Source: Candidatus Berkelbacteria bacterium (GTDB lineage: Bacteria > Patescibacteriota > UBA1384 > UBA12157 > JAENIV01). Taken from it: 19,816 nt of DNA. Below the pieces are notes generated by a model. It saw only the letters and a list, made by a program, of their open reading frames with translations. It searched no databases and was not told the DNA's origin. The translations under genes were made by a program, and so were the position numbers. The stretch's first letter is position 1; every line of letters starts with the position of its first letter. Location: NCBI GenBank assembly GCA_016844295.1, contig JAENIV010000002.1, positions 1 to 19,816 on the forward strand, read 5' to 3'. Of this stretch, positions 12,595-18,465 are shown one piece after another.

Positions 12595-14397
12595 CTATTC
12601 GACAGTAACTGATTTTGCCAAATTTCGCGGCTTGTCCATATCAATTCCGCGTAAATCGGCAACATAATAAGCCAATATTTGCAAAGGCACAACATTAATA
12701 AGAGCCGAGATAATTTCTGACGTTTTCGGCACTCCAATAATATCGTCTGAGACTTTTTTAATTTTTTCGGCAGCGACATTGGTAACGGTGATGATTTTTC
12801 CTTGCCGTGCCTTGATTTCTTCCATATTAGAAATGATTTTTTCTAAAGTATGATCATCATTAGCAATAAAAATAACGGGTAGTTTTTCATCAACCAAAGC
12901 AATTGGACCGTGCTTCATTTCCCCAGCCGGATAACCTTCCGCATGAATATAGGAGATTTCTTTAAGTTTCAAAGCACCCTCTAAGGCGATCGGAAAATTA
13001 ATTCCGCGCCCCAGGTAAAGGGAACTTTGCGCATTAACATATTTTTTGGCTATCTTTTGAATGTCTTTTGATTTCGAAAGGATTTTTTTGATCAATTTTG
13101 GTAAAGCTTGTAAATCTTTAATAACGATTTTTTCAATTTTATTGCCCCCTTTTTCGCCCATGTATAAAGCGAAAAGCAATAAACAAATAACCTGACAAGT
13201 AAAGGCTTTTGTTGAAGCAACTCCGATTTCCGGCCCAGCTTGCAAGTAAATGACTTCATCAACCTCGCGAGCGATCGATGAGCCAACAGCGTTAACAATT
13301 CCAAGGGTTTTAGCACCCTGGTGTTTAGCCAATTTGATACTTTCAAGGGTATCAGCCGTTTCACCAGATTGGGAAACGGCAATTAAAAGATCTCCCTTGC
13401 CGATGATTGGATTGCGATACCGGAATTCCGAGGCAATATCAACTTCAACACTCTTACGAGTTAATTTCTCAATAATATACTTTCCTACTAAGCCCGCATG
13501 CCAGGCAGTTCCACAGGCTACAAGAAAAATCCGTTGTAGATTTTTCGGATTTATCTTTAAATCTAATTTTATTTTATTATTAATAATTCTCGCGCTTAAT
13601 GCGTTCGAAATTGCCTGCGGTTGTTCAAAGATTTCTTTAAGCATAAAATGCTTGAAACCACCTTTTTCAATTTGATCAAGCGACCATTTGATTTCATTAA
13701 CTTTCGGACGAATAATCTTGCCCTGAAGGTTTTTGACAATAATATTGTTTGGACTTAAAATCGCGATTTCATCATCGTTTAAATAGATTACCTTTTTGGT
13801 AAATTTTAAAATAGCAGGAACATCAGATCCAATGAAATTTTCATTTCTTCCGACTCCGATTATCAAAGGTGAGCCTCGACGGGCAGCAATTAATTTTTCA
13901 CTGTCTTTGTGAATAATTGCCAGGGCGAAGGAGCCGTGGATATCTTCAATCGCCCGTACCACCGCAGATTCAAAATTATTTTTTTTATAATATTTTTCGA
14001 TTAAATGAGCGACTACCTCCGTATCTGTGGCTGAGATAAATTTATGCCCCTCTCTAACTAATTTTTCCTTCAGTTGATGATAGTTCTCAATAATTCCGTT
14101 GTGGACTAAGGCAATTTCCTTTTTACAATCTAAATGAGGGTGGGCATTAATTTCATTAGGTATTCCGTGAGTTGCCCAGCGCGTATGAGAAATGCCCATG
14201 GTCCCGACCATATTTTTAATTTCAGGAGATTTTTCTAGTTCAATAATTTTACCTTTACGCTTGAGAAATTTAATACTATTACCGACTTGAACGGCAATCC
14301 CAGAACTGTCGTAACCACGATATTCGAGCCTTCTTAAGCCATCAAGCAAAACTTCATAAGTTTTTTTAGAACCGATATAGCCTGTAATCCCACACAT
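12595..14397 (-). CDS. glmS: Glutamine-fructose-6-phosphate aminotransferase (isomerizing)
   Basis: This 600-residue enzyme makes glucosamine-6-phosphate from fructose-6-phosphate and glutamine, the first step to UDP-GlcNAc and peptidoglycan. It begins MCGITGYIG, with Cys2 as the N-terminal glutaminase nucleophile. The glutaminase domain fills about the first 230 residues. Two SIS sugar-isomerase domains follow, with ACGTAWHAG, AVSQSGETADT and HAEGYPAGEMKHGP, and the conserved C-terminus is DKPRNLAKSVTVE. The length is normal. AGGAGG lies 4 nt before the ATG. A promoter at 14430-14458 gives a short leader of about 25 nt, leaving no room for a glmS ribozyme. Confidence 0.96.
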   Translation of the reverse strand: MCGITGYIGSKKTYEVLLDGLRRLEYRGYDSSGIAVQVGNSIKFLKRKGKIIELEKSPEIKNMVGTMGISHTRWATHGIPNEINAHPHLDCKKEIALVHNGIIENYHQLKEKLVREGHKFISATDTEVVAHLIEKYYKKNNFESAVVRAIEDIHGSFALAIIHKDSEKLIAARRGSPLIIGVGRNENFIGSDVPAILKFTKKVIYLNDDEIAILSPNNIIVKNLQGKIIRPKVNEIKWSLDQIEKGGFKHFMLKEIFEQPQAISNALSARIINNKIKLDLKINPKNLQRIFLVACGTAWHAGLVGKYIIEKLTRKSVEVDIASEFRYRNPIIGKGDLLIAVSQSGETADTLESIKLAKHQGAKTLGIVNAVGSSIAREVDEVIYLQAGPEIGVASTKAFTCQVICLLLFALYMGEKGGNKIEKIVIKDLQALPKLIKKILSKSKDIQKIAKKYVNAQSSLYLGRGINFPIALEGALKLKEISYIHAEGYPAGEMKHGPIALVDEKLPVIFIANDDHTLEKIISNMEEIKARQGKIITVTNVAAEKIKKVSDDIIGVPKTSEIISALINVVPLQILAYYVADLRGIDMDKPRNLAKSVTVE

Positions 14398-14429
14398 ATT
14401 ACCTCCTAATAAATTAAAAACACCTTTTT

Positions 14430-14458
14430 ATTAAACAACATTGTTTTACCAATGACAA
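14430..14458 (-). promoter_or_regulatory. glmS promoter with dyad in the spacer
   Basis: On the minus strand TTGTCA (14458-14453) and TTTAAT (14435-14430) are 17 bp apart. A perfect dyad AAACAA-CA-TTGTTT (14433-14446) overlaps the -10 and spacer, where a repressor would block polymerase. The -35 shares its first two bases with repeat copy B. Confidence 0.5.
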
Positions 14459-14554
14459 TCACTATCTACGGGCTGAAGCCCGTGGTATGTTCTGGGTAAA
14501 GTTTTCTACGCTTCATCCCTGTCATAAATGACAGGGTATTACGCTTGAAAATAA
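14457..14554 (+). repeat. Dispersed two-hairpin repeat, copy B
   Basis: This 98 bp element matches copy A (10049-10146, opposite orientation) except at three positions. One mismatch turns a C-G pair of hairpin 1 into a T-G wobble and one is in the loop of hairpin 2, so both hairpins stay intact. It lies between the tRNA-Leu terminator and the glmS promoter. Confidence 0.9.
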
Positions 14555-14582
14555 TAGAAAATCCTCACATTGTAATGAGGAT
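14551..14582 (-). terminator. Terminator of the tRNA-Leu transcript
   Basis: On the minus strand ATCCTCA and TGAGGAT (14582-14561) form a 7 bp stem with an 8 nt loop. It is followed by a T-rich run, TTTCTATTATTTT, reaching into copy B. It begins 7 bp after the tRNA 3' end. Confidence 0.55.
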
Positions 14583-14588
14583 CCCATA

Positions 14589-14673
14589 TGCCCGAGGCGA
14601 GACTCGAACTCGCATGAGGTTTTATCCTCAATGGATTTTAAGTCCATCGCGTCTACCATTCCGCCACCCGGGC
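14589..14673 (-). tRNA. tRNA-Leu (anticodon UAA)
   Basis: The gene folds as a class II tRNA. The acceptor pairs GCCCGGG with CTCGGGC (one G-T wobble). The anticodon stem ATGGA/TCCAT holds the loop CTTAAAA, giving anticodon UAA. A long variable arm is built from TGAGG and CCTCA, and the T-arm is GCGAG-TTCGAGT-CTCGC. The discriminator is A73, as expected for leucine. CCA is not encoded (TAT follows). Confidence 0.95.
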
Positions 14674-14693
14674 ATAATTAGTAAAAGTAAAAA

Positions 14694-14731
14694 GTATTTG
14701 GTTACCCGTGATCAGCATTAAATCCAAATAC
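14694..14731 (-). promoter_or_regulatory. Leader hairpin of tRNA-Leu with shared TTAATGCTGAT motif
   Basis: In the transcript, GTATTTGG (14701-14694 reverse, pairing with CCAAATAC) forms an 8 bp stem whose loop holds TTAATGCTGAT (14721-14711). The stem is followed by TTTTTACTTTT. The loop motif recurs in the leader of the tRNA-Phe locus at 18226-18236. It may be an attenuator or a processing signal. Confidence 0.35.
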
Positions 14732-14737
14732 ACCAGT

Positions 14738-14766
14738 ATTATACCTTAAAAATCACTTTAAGACAA
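14738..14766 (-). promoter_or_regulatory. Promoter of tRNA-Leu
   Basis: On the minus strand TTGTCT (14766-14761) and TATAAT (14743-14738) are 17 bp apart. The -35 overlaps the end of the upstream DHH phosphoesterase gene. The start would be near 14731, giving a leader of about 57 nt before the tRNA. Confidence 0.6.
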
Positions 14767-15739
14767 TTTCCCAACTACGGTTATTTAGCCATAAATCCGC
14801 GGCGATGCTAAATCCAGCAGCTTTTTTATGCCCCCCGCCACCAAAAAGTTTGGCAATTTTTGAAACATCGACATTGTCTTTTTCCGTTCGAAGCGAAGCG
14901 CGAATCAGCCCCTCTGGAGTTTCGAAAAACAATATCGCTGCCTGAGAATCAGGAATTGCATTCATTAAATTTACTACGCCTGATAAATCGTAGTAATTTG
15001 TGTTACATTGTGAAAGATCTCTTCGGGTGACAACCGACGAGACAATGCCTAATTCTTGGTTTTTATGGATACGTGATAAAACCACACCCCAGAGTCTTAA
15101 TGAGGCGACGCTTTTATTTAAGGATACATTTTTAGTTATTTGCTTAAGCCGCGCGCCATAATTTAATAATTCTGAATATACCCTGAGTGTATTTGGAGTG
15201 GTATTAGGATGCTTAAATCCGCCAGTATCGGTGTATATACCTGTTAAAATTGCTGTAGAAATTTCTTTTGTAATTGGAACATTTAACTCTTTAATCAGTT
15301 TCCAAACAATTTCCGAAGCCGAGGAAACTTTTTGGTCGACAAGATTGATATTGGCGATTTTCCAAAGATCATTTTTCGGATGATGATCAATATTTATTAA
15401 ATTTTTTCTAACTCGGCTGAATTTTTTAAGTCTTTCGGAAAAACCCGTTCTTTTAAGATCCCCACAATCAATTATAATAATGACCTCGAAGTCGCCAAAA
15501 AGTATGTCTTTCTTTATTTTTGCAGATTCTGGTAAAAATAAAAATGGCGCAGGCACCGGGTCTTTACATACCATCGATACATTTTTTTCTAATGACCGTA
15601 ATACTAAATATATTGCGACTGTTGCGGCTAAAGTATCTCCATCAGGATCCTCATGGATCATGAGTAAGAAATTTTGATAATTACGAATTTTTGAACAAAC
15701 TTTATCCAGTAGCATTGATGGGTCGACTCCGCTCGCCAT
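14753..15739 (-). CDS. nrnA: DHH/DHHA1 phosphoesterase, NrnA-like
   Basis: This protein of about 328 residues belongs to the bifunctional oligoribonuclease/pAp phosphatase group, which degrades very short RNA or pAp. The DHH domain shows IHEDPDGDTLAA near residue 30 (His, Asp, Asp metal ligands), IIDCGD, IDHHPKND and YTDTGGF. The DHHA1 domain ends with FGGGGHKKAAGF. I place the start at ATG 15739, with AGGA close upstream; TTG 15742 and ATG 15715 are alternatives. The first codons lie inside a palindrome (15723-15758) that also holds the stop codon of the preceding MBL-like gene, so the N-terminus may be repeat-derived. The gene is last in an S1-MBL-NrnA set. Confidence 0.88.
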   Translation of the reverse strand: MASGVDPSMLLDKVCSKIRNYQNFLLMIHEDPDGDTLAATVAIYLVLRSLEKNVSMVCKDPVPAPFLFLPESAKIKKDILFGDFEVIIIIDCGDLKRTGFSERLKKFSRVRKNLINIDHHPKNDLWKIANINLVDQKVSSASEIVWKLIKELNVPITKEISTAILTGIYTDTGGFKHPNTTPNTLRVYSELLNYGARLKQITKNVSLNKSVASLRLWGVVLSRIHKNQELGIVSSVVTRRDLSQCNTNYYDLSGVVNLMNAIPDSQAAILFFETPEGLIRASLRTEKDNVDVSKIAKLFGGGGHKKAAGFSIAADLWLNNRSWEIVLK

Positions 15740-15758
15740 CAATCCTGAGCTAAGTCGA
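15723..15758. repeat. Palindromic element spanning an MBL stop and nrnA start
   Basis: TCGACTCCGCTC (15723-15734) pairs with GAGCTAAGTCGA (15747-15758) with only the two central positions mismatched, around a 12-base loop. An alternative stem CAATCCT/AGGATTG overlaps it. The element covers the 3' end of one gene and the 5' end of the next without breaking either. Confidence 0.5.
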
Positions 15759-16226
15759 AGGATTGAGGATTACTACTTTTCTTTCTTCTTGGGGCAATTC
15801 ATTAAATGTTATTTTTAATTGATCTTGCCCGGGACCAGAGACGCCCTCCTCTTTTAAAAAACTATCTAAATTTTGCTCATACATTGGTATGACAATAGAT
15901 GGTTCGATTTGGTTTATAACATCAATTGCTATTTTTGTCTCTGTAAAATTACCGCCCCCGACACCGATAAGTAAAATACTTATACCATTAATTCTCTCGA
16001 TTTCTTCGTCTTTAAGAAATTTACCCTTTTTAATCCAGGCGATAGACATTTTTTCCGAAAGAACTTCAATTATCCCATCGATCATTTCAACCTGGACACC
16101 TCCAGATTCGTATTCACCGGGAGTTGTGATTTTAAGATCCCCCAGGGAAATTTCCTGACCAATTTTAACAGTTTTATTTTTAGATTTAATTGTAAAATTT
16201 TCGGTTCCGTTATAGTTTATTATCAT
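15750..16226 (-). CDS. MBL-fold-like protein lacking the metal motif
   Basis: This 158-residue protein resembles the C-terminal part of UlaG-like metallo-beta-lactamase-fold proteins: TTPGEYESGGV (34-44), an ISILLIGVGGG strand, INQIEPSIVIPMYEQ and LDSFLKEEGV. The HxHxDH zinc motif of that family is absent. The N-terminus goes directly from YNGTENFTIKSKN to the GPGEYE-like segment, as if the metal-binding part had been deleted. A hydrolase activity is therefore doubtful; a structural or regulatory role is possible. The start overlaps the S1 stop by ATGA (16223-16226), and nrnA follows within a few bases. Confidence 0.65.
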   Translation of the reverse strand: MIINYNGTENFTIKSKNKTVKIGQEISLGDLKITTPGEYESGGVQVEMIDGIIEVLSEKMSIAWIKKGKFLKDEEIERINGISILLIGVGGGNFTETKIAIDVINQIEPSIVIPMYEQNLDSFLKEEGVSGPGQDQLKITFNELPQEERKVVILNPST

Positions 16227-17473
16227 TTCTTTTTCTTCTCCTTTACCCCGAGCGGCTTGTCCCGATTTATCTCGACTTGTCCCGAGTATGCCCGAGGGAG
16301 TGGAATCGAGAGAGTATGTTCGAGGGAAGTTGAGGGTTTTGTTTTTTTGCTCTTTACGGATTTTTTTACATCAGATTTATTAGCCTTTTCATCTTTTTCT
16401 AAAGATGGTATTCCTAAACTTAATTTATGCAATTCCGGCTCAATTGATAAAATTTCAAACTTGTATGATTTTCCTTCCTCAACAATTTGTCGAGGATCGG
16501 AAATCTTTTCTCCCAATTTAGAAATGTGCACTAATCCATCTAAACTACCGACTTTTATGAAGGCTCCGAAGGGAGTAATTTTCGTTACCGTACCTTCTAC
16601 AATATCTTTGACTTTGAAACTTGCAGATTCCTTTAACCAAGGATCGTCTAATAATTTCTTAATTGAGAGTGATAATCGATCATTATCTGTAGAGATTACT
16701 TCAACGTCAATTTTTTGTCCGACATTAAACATTTTATTTAAATCTTCGACATGATCCCAGGATACTTCGGAAATATGAACTAGACCTTCTACTTCTTCGT
16801 TATCCTTAAGAACAACTTTTATAAACAAGCCAAAGTTGACAATTCCCGTAATTTCACCCGTAAGCCGCGTGCCAATTTTAATTTTATTAAGTTTTTCTTG
16901 CCAGAACAAATCGCCGGCCGCTTTTTCGGAAAATATTAATTTCCCCGAATTTGGCTCGAAATTTAAAATTTTAACATGGAATATTTGTCCAACAAGATTT
17001 TTTAAACGATTATAAATTTCTTGACGGTCCCCGGTTGAAACTTTTGGATAATGTGAGGTAGCCAATTGTGAAACTGGCAGAAATCCTTCAAAATCGCCAA
17101 ATTGGCAAAGTAATCCGCCTTTATTCGCTGATGTAGTTTTAACTTGCATTACCTCGCCTTTTTCATATTTTTCGGCTAATAATTTACTGATACGTTCTTT
17201 GTCGGCCCTTCTGAGCGAAAGTATTACATAACCGTCATCGTTTTCGATCGTTAAAACGTAGGCCAAAATTTTATCACCCACTTTAGCTTCGGTCATTTCA
17301 GGTGAAAATTCCTGCTCGGGAATCATCCCAAGCGCAAGGCCGCCGACATCAACTAAAATTTTATTTTTTAAGACCTGAATTACTTTCACTTCGAAAAGTT
17401 CCCCGCTACGAACAGGAATTAAATTTTTCCCTACTTTTGTGACTAAATCTTTCATGGATTTTTGGTCTGACAT
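16223..17473 (-). CDS. rpsA: Ribosomal protein S1 (four S1 domains)
   Basis: This 416-residue protein has four S1 OB-fold repeats at about 22-90, 105-185, 200-273 and 286-355. The third and fourth are the most canonical (GIVNFGLFIKV...GLVHISE and TPFGAFIKV...GLVHISK). It should bind mRNA on the 30S subunit and help initiation, especially on leaders without a Shine-Dalgarno sequence. E. coli S1 has six repeats; four-repeat forms are common elsewhere. The C-terminal tail is lysine-rich and low in complexity; its final part (16256-16330) is encoded by short direct repeats. AAAGG lies 5 nt before the ATG and a second AGGAGG lies further upstream. A perfect dyad in the leader (17496-17515) may serve control. 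Confidence 0.88.
   Translation of the reverse strand: MSDQKSMKDLVTKVGKNLIPVRSGELFEVKVIQVLKNKILVDVGGLALGMIPEQEFSPEMTEAKVGDKILAYVLTIENDDGYVILSLRRADKERISKLLAEKYEKGEVMQVKTTSANKGGLLCQFGDFEGFLPVSQLATSHYPKVSTGDRQEIYNRLKNLVGQIFHVKILNFEPNSGKLIFSEKAAGDLFWQEKLNKIKIGTRLTGEITGIVNFGLFIKVVLKDNEEVEGLVHISEVSWDHVEDLNKMFNVGQKIDVEVISTDNDRLSLSIKKLLDDPWLKESASFKVKDIVEGTVTKITPFGAFIKVGSLDGLVHISKLGEKISDPRQIVEEGKSYKFEILSIEPELHKLSLGIPSLEKDEKANKSDVKKSVKSKKTKPSTSLEHTLSIPLPRAYSGQVEINRDKPLGVKEKKKK
16256..16329. repeat. Short direct repeats within the S1 tail
   Basis: CTTGTCCCGA occurs at 16256-16265 and 16276-16285. GAGTATGcccGAGGGAgt (16284-16301) recurs as GAGTATGttcGAGGGAag (16312-16329), 14 of 18 identical. They encode the end of the S1 tail in frame. 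Confidence 0.5.
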
Positions 17474-17495
17474 ATTTTCCTTTAAACCTCCTGTT

Positions 17496-17515
17496 ATTGA
17501 TAATAAATTATCAAT
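17496..17515. promoter_or_regulatory. Perfect dyad in the rpsA leader
   Basis: ATTGATAA-TAAA-TTATCAAT lies 22 bp before the rpsA ATG and just upstream of AGGAGG. It could be an operator or an mRNA hairpin near the ribosome-binding site. E. coli S1 represses its own translation through leader structure, so a similar role is possible but unproven. Confidence 0.4.
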
Positions 17516-17526
17516 ATATTTTTTAT

Positions 17527-17946
17527 CTATTTACTTGAAGGTAAATATTTATTAAAATTCTTTTTTTCTTGATATTCTTTGATTCGCTTGGGGAATGTGA
17601 CAAATCGGAAATAAATAATATTTGTTCCCCAGAACAGGAAAAGTAACAATAATACTAGGAGGAAAAAACGGCTTCCTAAATAAGGCATACCTTGCCAACG
17701 GAAAAATATTAATATTAATCCGATAATGCCCGTATAAAAGAAAGGGTTAAAAACACTTTTTTGGACCGCTTTGAATAAATCTAATTGTTTTCTTTTTCTT
17801 TTATATATAAACCAGAAAATAAACGCTATAACTATTAACAGACCAAATAATATTGATAAATATAAGTAATCTGATATTGGCTCTGGGCTAATTTCAAATA
17901 TATATTTTGTATTCAGCAATTTTAATAAATCGATTTTCGCAATCAT
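17527..17946 (-). CDS. Small membrane protein, unknown function
   Basis: This 139-residue protein has three likely transmembrane helices: about 26-48 (LYLSILFGLLIVIAFIFWFI), about 69-82 (FFYTGIIGLILIFF) and about 92-112 (SRFFLLVLLLLFLFWG). A basic KRKRKQ loop follows the first helix and a basic C-terminal tail KEYQEKKNFNKY follows the last. I do not recognise a family; similar small multi-pass proteins are common and unnamed in this phylum. The ATG at 17946 lies 15 bp after the CCA end of the interrupted tRNA, so it may be cotranscribed with the tRNAs. rpsA follows 53 bp downstream. Confidence 0.7.
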   Translation of the reverse strand: MIAKIDLLKLLNTKYIFEISPEPISDYLYLSILFGLLIVIAFIFWFIYKRKRKQLDLFKAVQKSVFNPFFYTGIIGLILIFFRWQGMPYLGSRFFLLVLLLLFLFWGTNIIYFRFVTFPKRIKEYQEKKNFNKYLPSSK

Positions 17947-18023
17947 AAAATATTATCTATATGGTGCCGAGGGCGAAGATCGAACTCGCGACACCACGAT
18001 TAGGATGCAAAAATTTTGCTTTG

Positions 18024-18095
18024 TGCCGGGTCGCAGAATCGAACTGCGTACACGTTGATTTTCAGTCAACTGCTCTGCCAATGAGCTAACCCGGC
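18024..18095 (-). tRNA. tRNA-Phe (anticodon GAA), nested inside another tRNA
   Basis: This 72 nt gene folds normally. The acceptor GCCGGGT pairs with ACCCGGC at all 7 positions. The D-arm is GCTC-ATTGGCA-GAGC. The anticodon arm is GTTGA-CTGAAAA-TCAAC with anticodon GAA, the variable loop is GTGTA, and the T-arm is CGCAG-TTCGATT-CTGCG. The discriminator is A73 and CCA is not encoded. The self-complementary sequence GCAAAATTTTGC (18105-18094) overlaps its 5' end and GCAAAATTTTTGC (18019-18007) follows its 3' end; these can pair with each other and bracket the tRNA. Confidence 0.93.
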
Positions 18096-18118
18096 AAAAT
18101 TTTGCAGTCTGTGCTCTG

Positions 18119-18134
18119 ATCCGCTTCGGCGGAT
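18119..18134. repeat. Hairpin inserted in the D-loop of the outer tRNA
   Basis: ATCCGC-TTCG-GCGGAT is a 6 bp stem with a UUCG loop on the plus strand (CGAA on the tRNA strand). Removing 22 nt around it restores an ordinary tRNA 5' half (AGTGGT joined to AGAGC), so it looks like an insertion of a short palindromic element. Confidence 0.6.
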
Positions 18135-18164
18135 AGTACACCACTGAGCTACCTCGGCAAAAAT

Positions 18165-18236
18165 GTATTCTTTTAACCGGGTTAGATATCCATCAATGGG
18201 GAATACTTAAATATTGGCTGCCGGAATCAGCATTAA
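18165..18236 (-). promoter_or_regulatory. Leader of the tRNA-Phe locus with shared motif
   Basis: The leader contains TTAATGCTGAT (18236-18226), the motif also found in the tRNA-Leu leader. A 6 bp stem GTATTC/GAATAC (18206-18201 with 18170-18165) follows and is succeeded by ATTTTT directly before the tRNA. Both leaders therefore show the motif, then a T-run preceded by a stem. Confidence 0.3.
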
Positions 18237-18282
18237 TCTCGATATATATGATGGTTAGGAGGCTAATATTAAGATCCTTTAT

Positions 18283-18311
18283 ATTGTACCAAATTAAAAA
18301 TCAATTATCAA
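18283..18311 (-). promoter_or_regulatory. Promoter of the tRNA-Phe locus
   Basis: On the minus strand TTGATA (18311-18306) and TACAAT (18288-18283) are 17 bp apart. TG lies one base before the -10 (TGGTACAAT), an extended -10. Transcription would start near 18276, giving a leader of about 118 nt before the tRNA. Confidence 0.65.
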
Positions 18312-18330
18312 GTAATGATATTTAAGATAT

Positions 18331-18393
18331 AATCACTATCCACGGGATGTAATCCCGTGGTATGATGCAGGCAGAAAAGTTTTCTACGCTCCA
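18331..18393 (+). repeat. Dispersed repeat, diverged half copy C
   Basis: This shares AATCACTATCCACGGG, CCCGTGGTATG and AAAGTTTTCTACGCT with copies A and B but lacks hairpin 2. Hairpin 1 is CCACGGGAT-GTA-ATCCCGTGG; relative to A the inner C-G pair is A-T and the loop differs, so pairing is kept by compensatory change. It lies between the tRNA promoter and the MEMO-CapA gene. Confidence 0.8.
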
Positions 18394-18448
18394 GTCGCGG
18401 CCCGAATGCCTTGGTGTGGCGCTCAAAAATAAACATATATTCAGTCTA

Positions 18449-18454
18449 TATAAT
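18449..18454 (+). promoter_or_regulatory. -10 box of the MEMO-CapA gene
   Basis: TATAAT lies 11 bp before the ATG at 18466, with the start expected near 18461. The leader would be about 5 nt, too short for a ribosome-binding site. No good -35 is seen. Confidence 0.4.
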
Positions 18455-18465
18455 TGGAATCATTC

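Larger units (their letters stand above)
17962..18158 (-). tRNA. Interrupted tRNA enclosing tRNA-Phe, isotype unresolved
   Basis: The 5' part begins at 18158 with acceptor GCCGAGG, then TA-GCTC, a D-loop, GAGC and ACAGACTGCAAA. The 3' part holds ATCCTAA-TCGTG, variable loop GTGTC, T-arm GCGAG-TTCGATC-TTCGC, acceptor CCTCGGC, A73 and an encoded CCA (17964-17962). The acceptor arms pair 7/7, so both parts belong to one tRNA. They are separated by about 95 nt that contain a complete tRNA-Phe. The 5' side loop reads CTGCAAA (GCA-like) while the 3' side reads ATCCTAA (CCU-like), and the flanking anticodon-stem halves do not pair with each other. The D-loop also carries a 22 nt insertion with a hairpin. 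It may be a pseudogene, a spliced tRNA, or a tRNA disrupted by palindromic elements. A73 argues against cysteine. Confidence 0.6.

Noticed and set aside
14398..14430. glmS ribozyme in the glmS leader
   Set aside because: The leader from the likely start site is about 25 nt, far too short, and the ribozyme core is absent.
14694..14731. T-box riboswitch in the tRNA leader
   Set aside because: No T-box core or specifier loop is visible and the downstream gene is a tRNA, not a synthetase.
18008..18104. Group I intron in the outer tRNA
   Set aside because: The intervening sequence is only about 95 nt and mostly a tRNA; there is no space for a group I core.
17953..18144. 63-codon minus-strand frame across the tRNAs
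   Set aside because: It is a chance frame through two tRNA structures.
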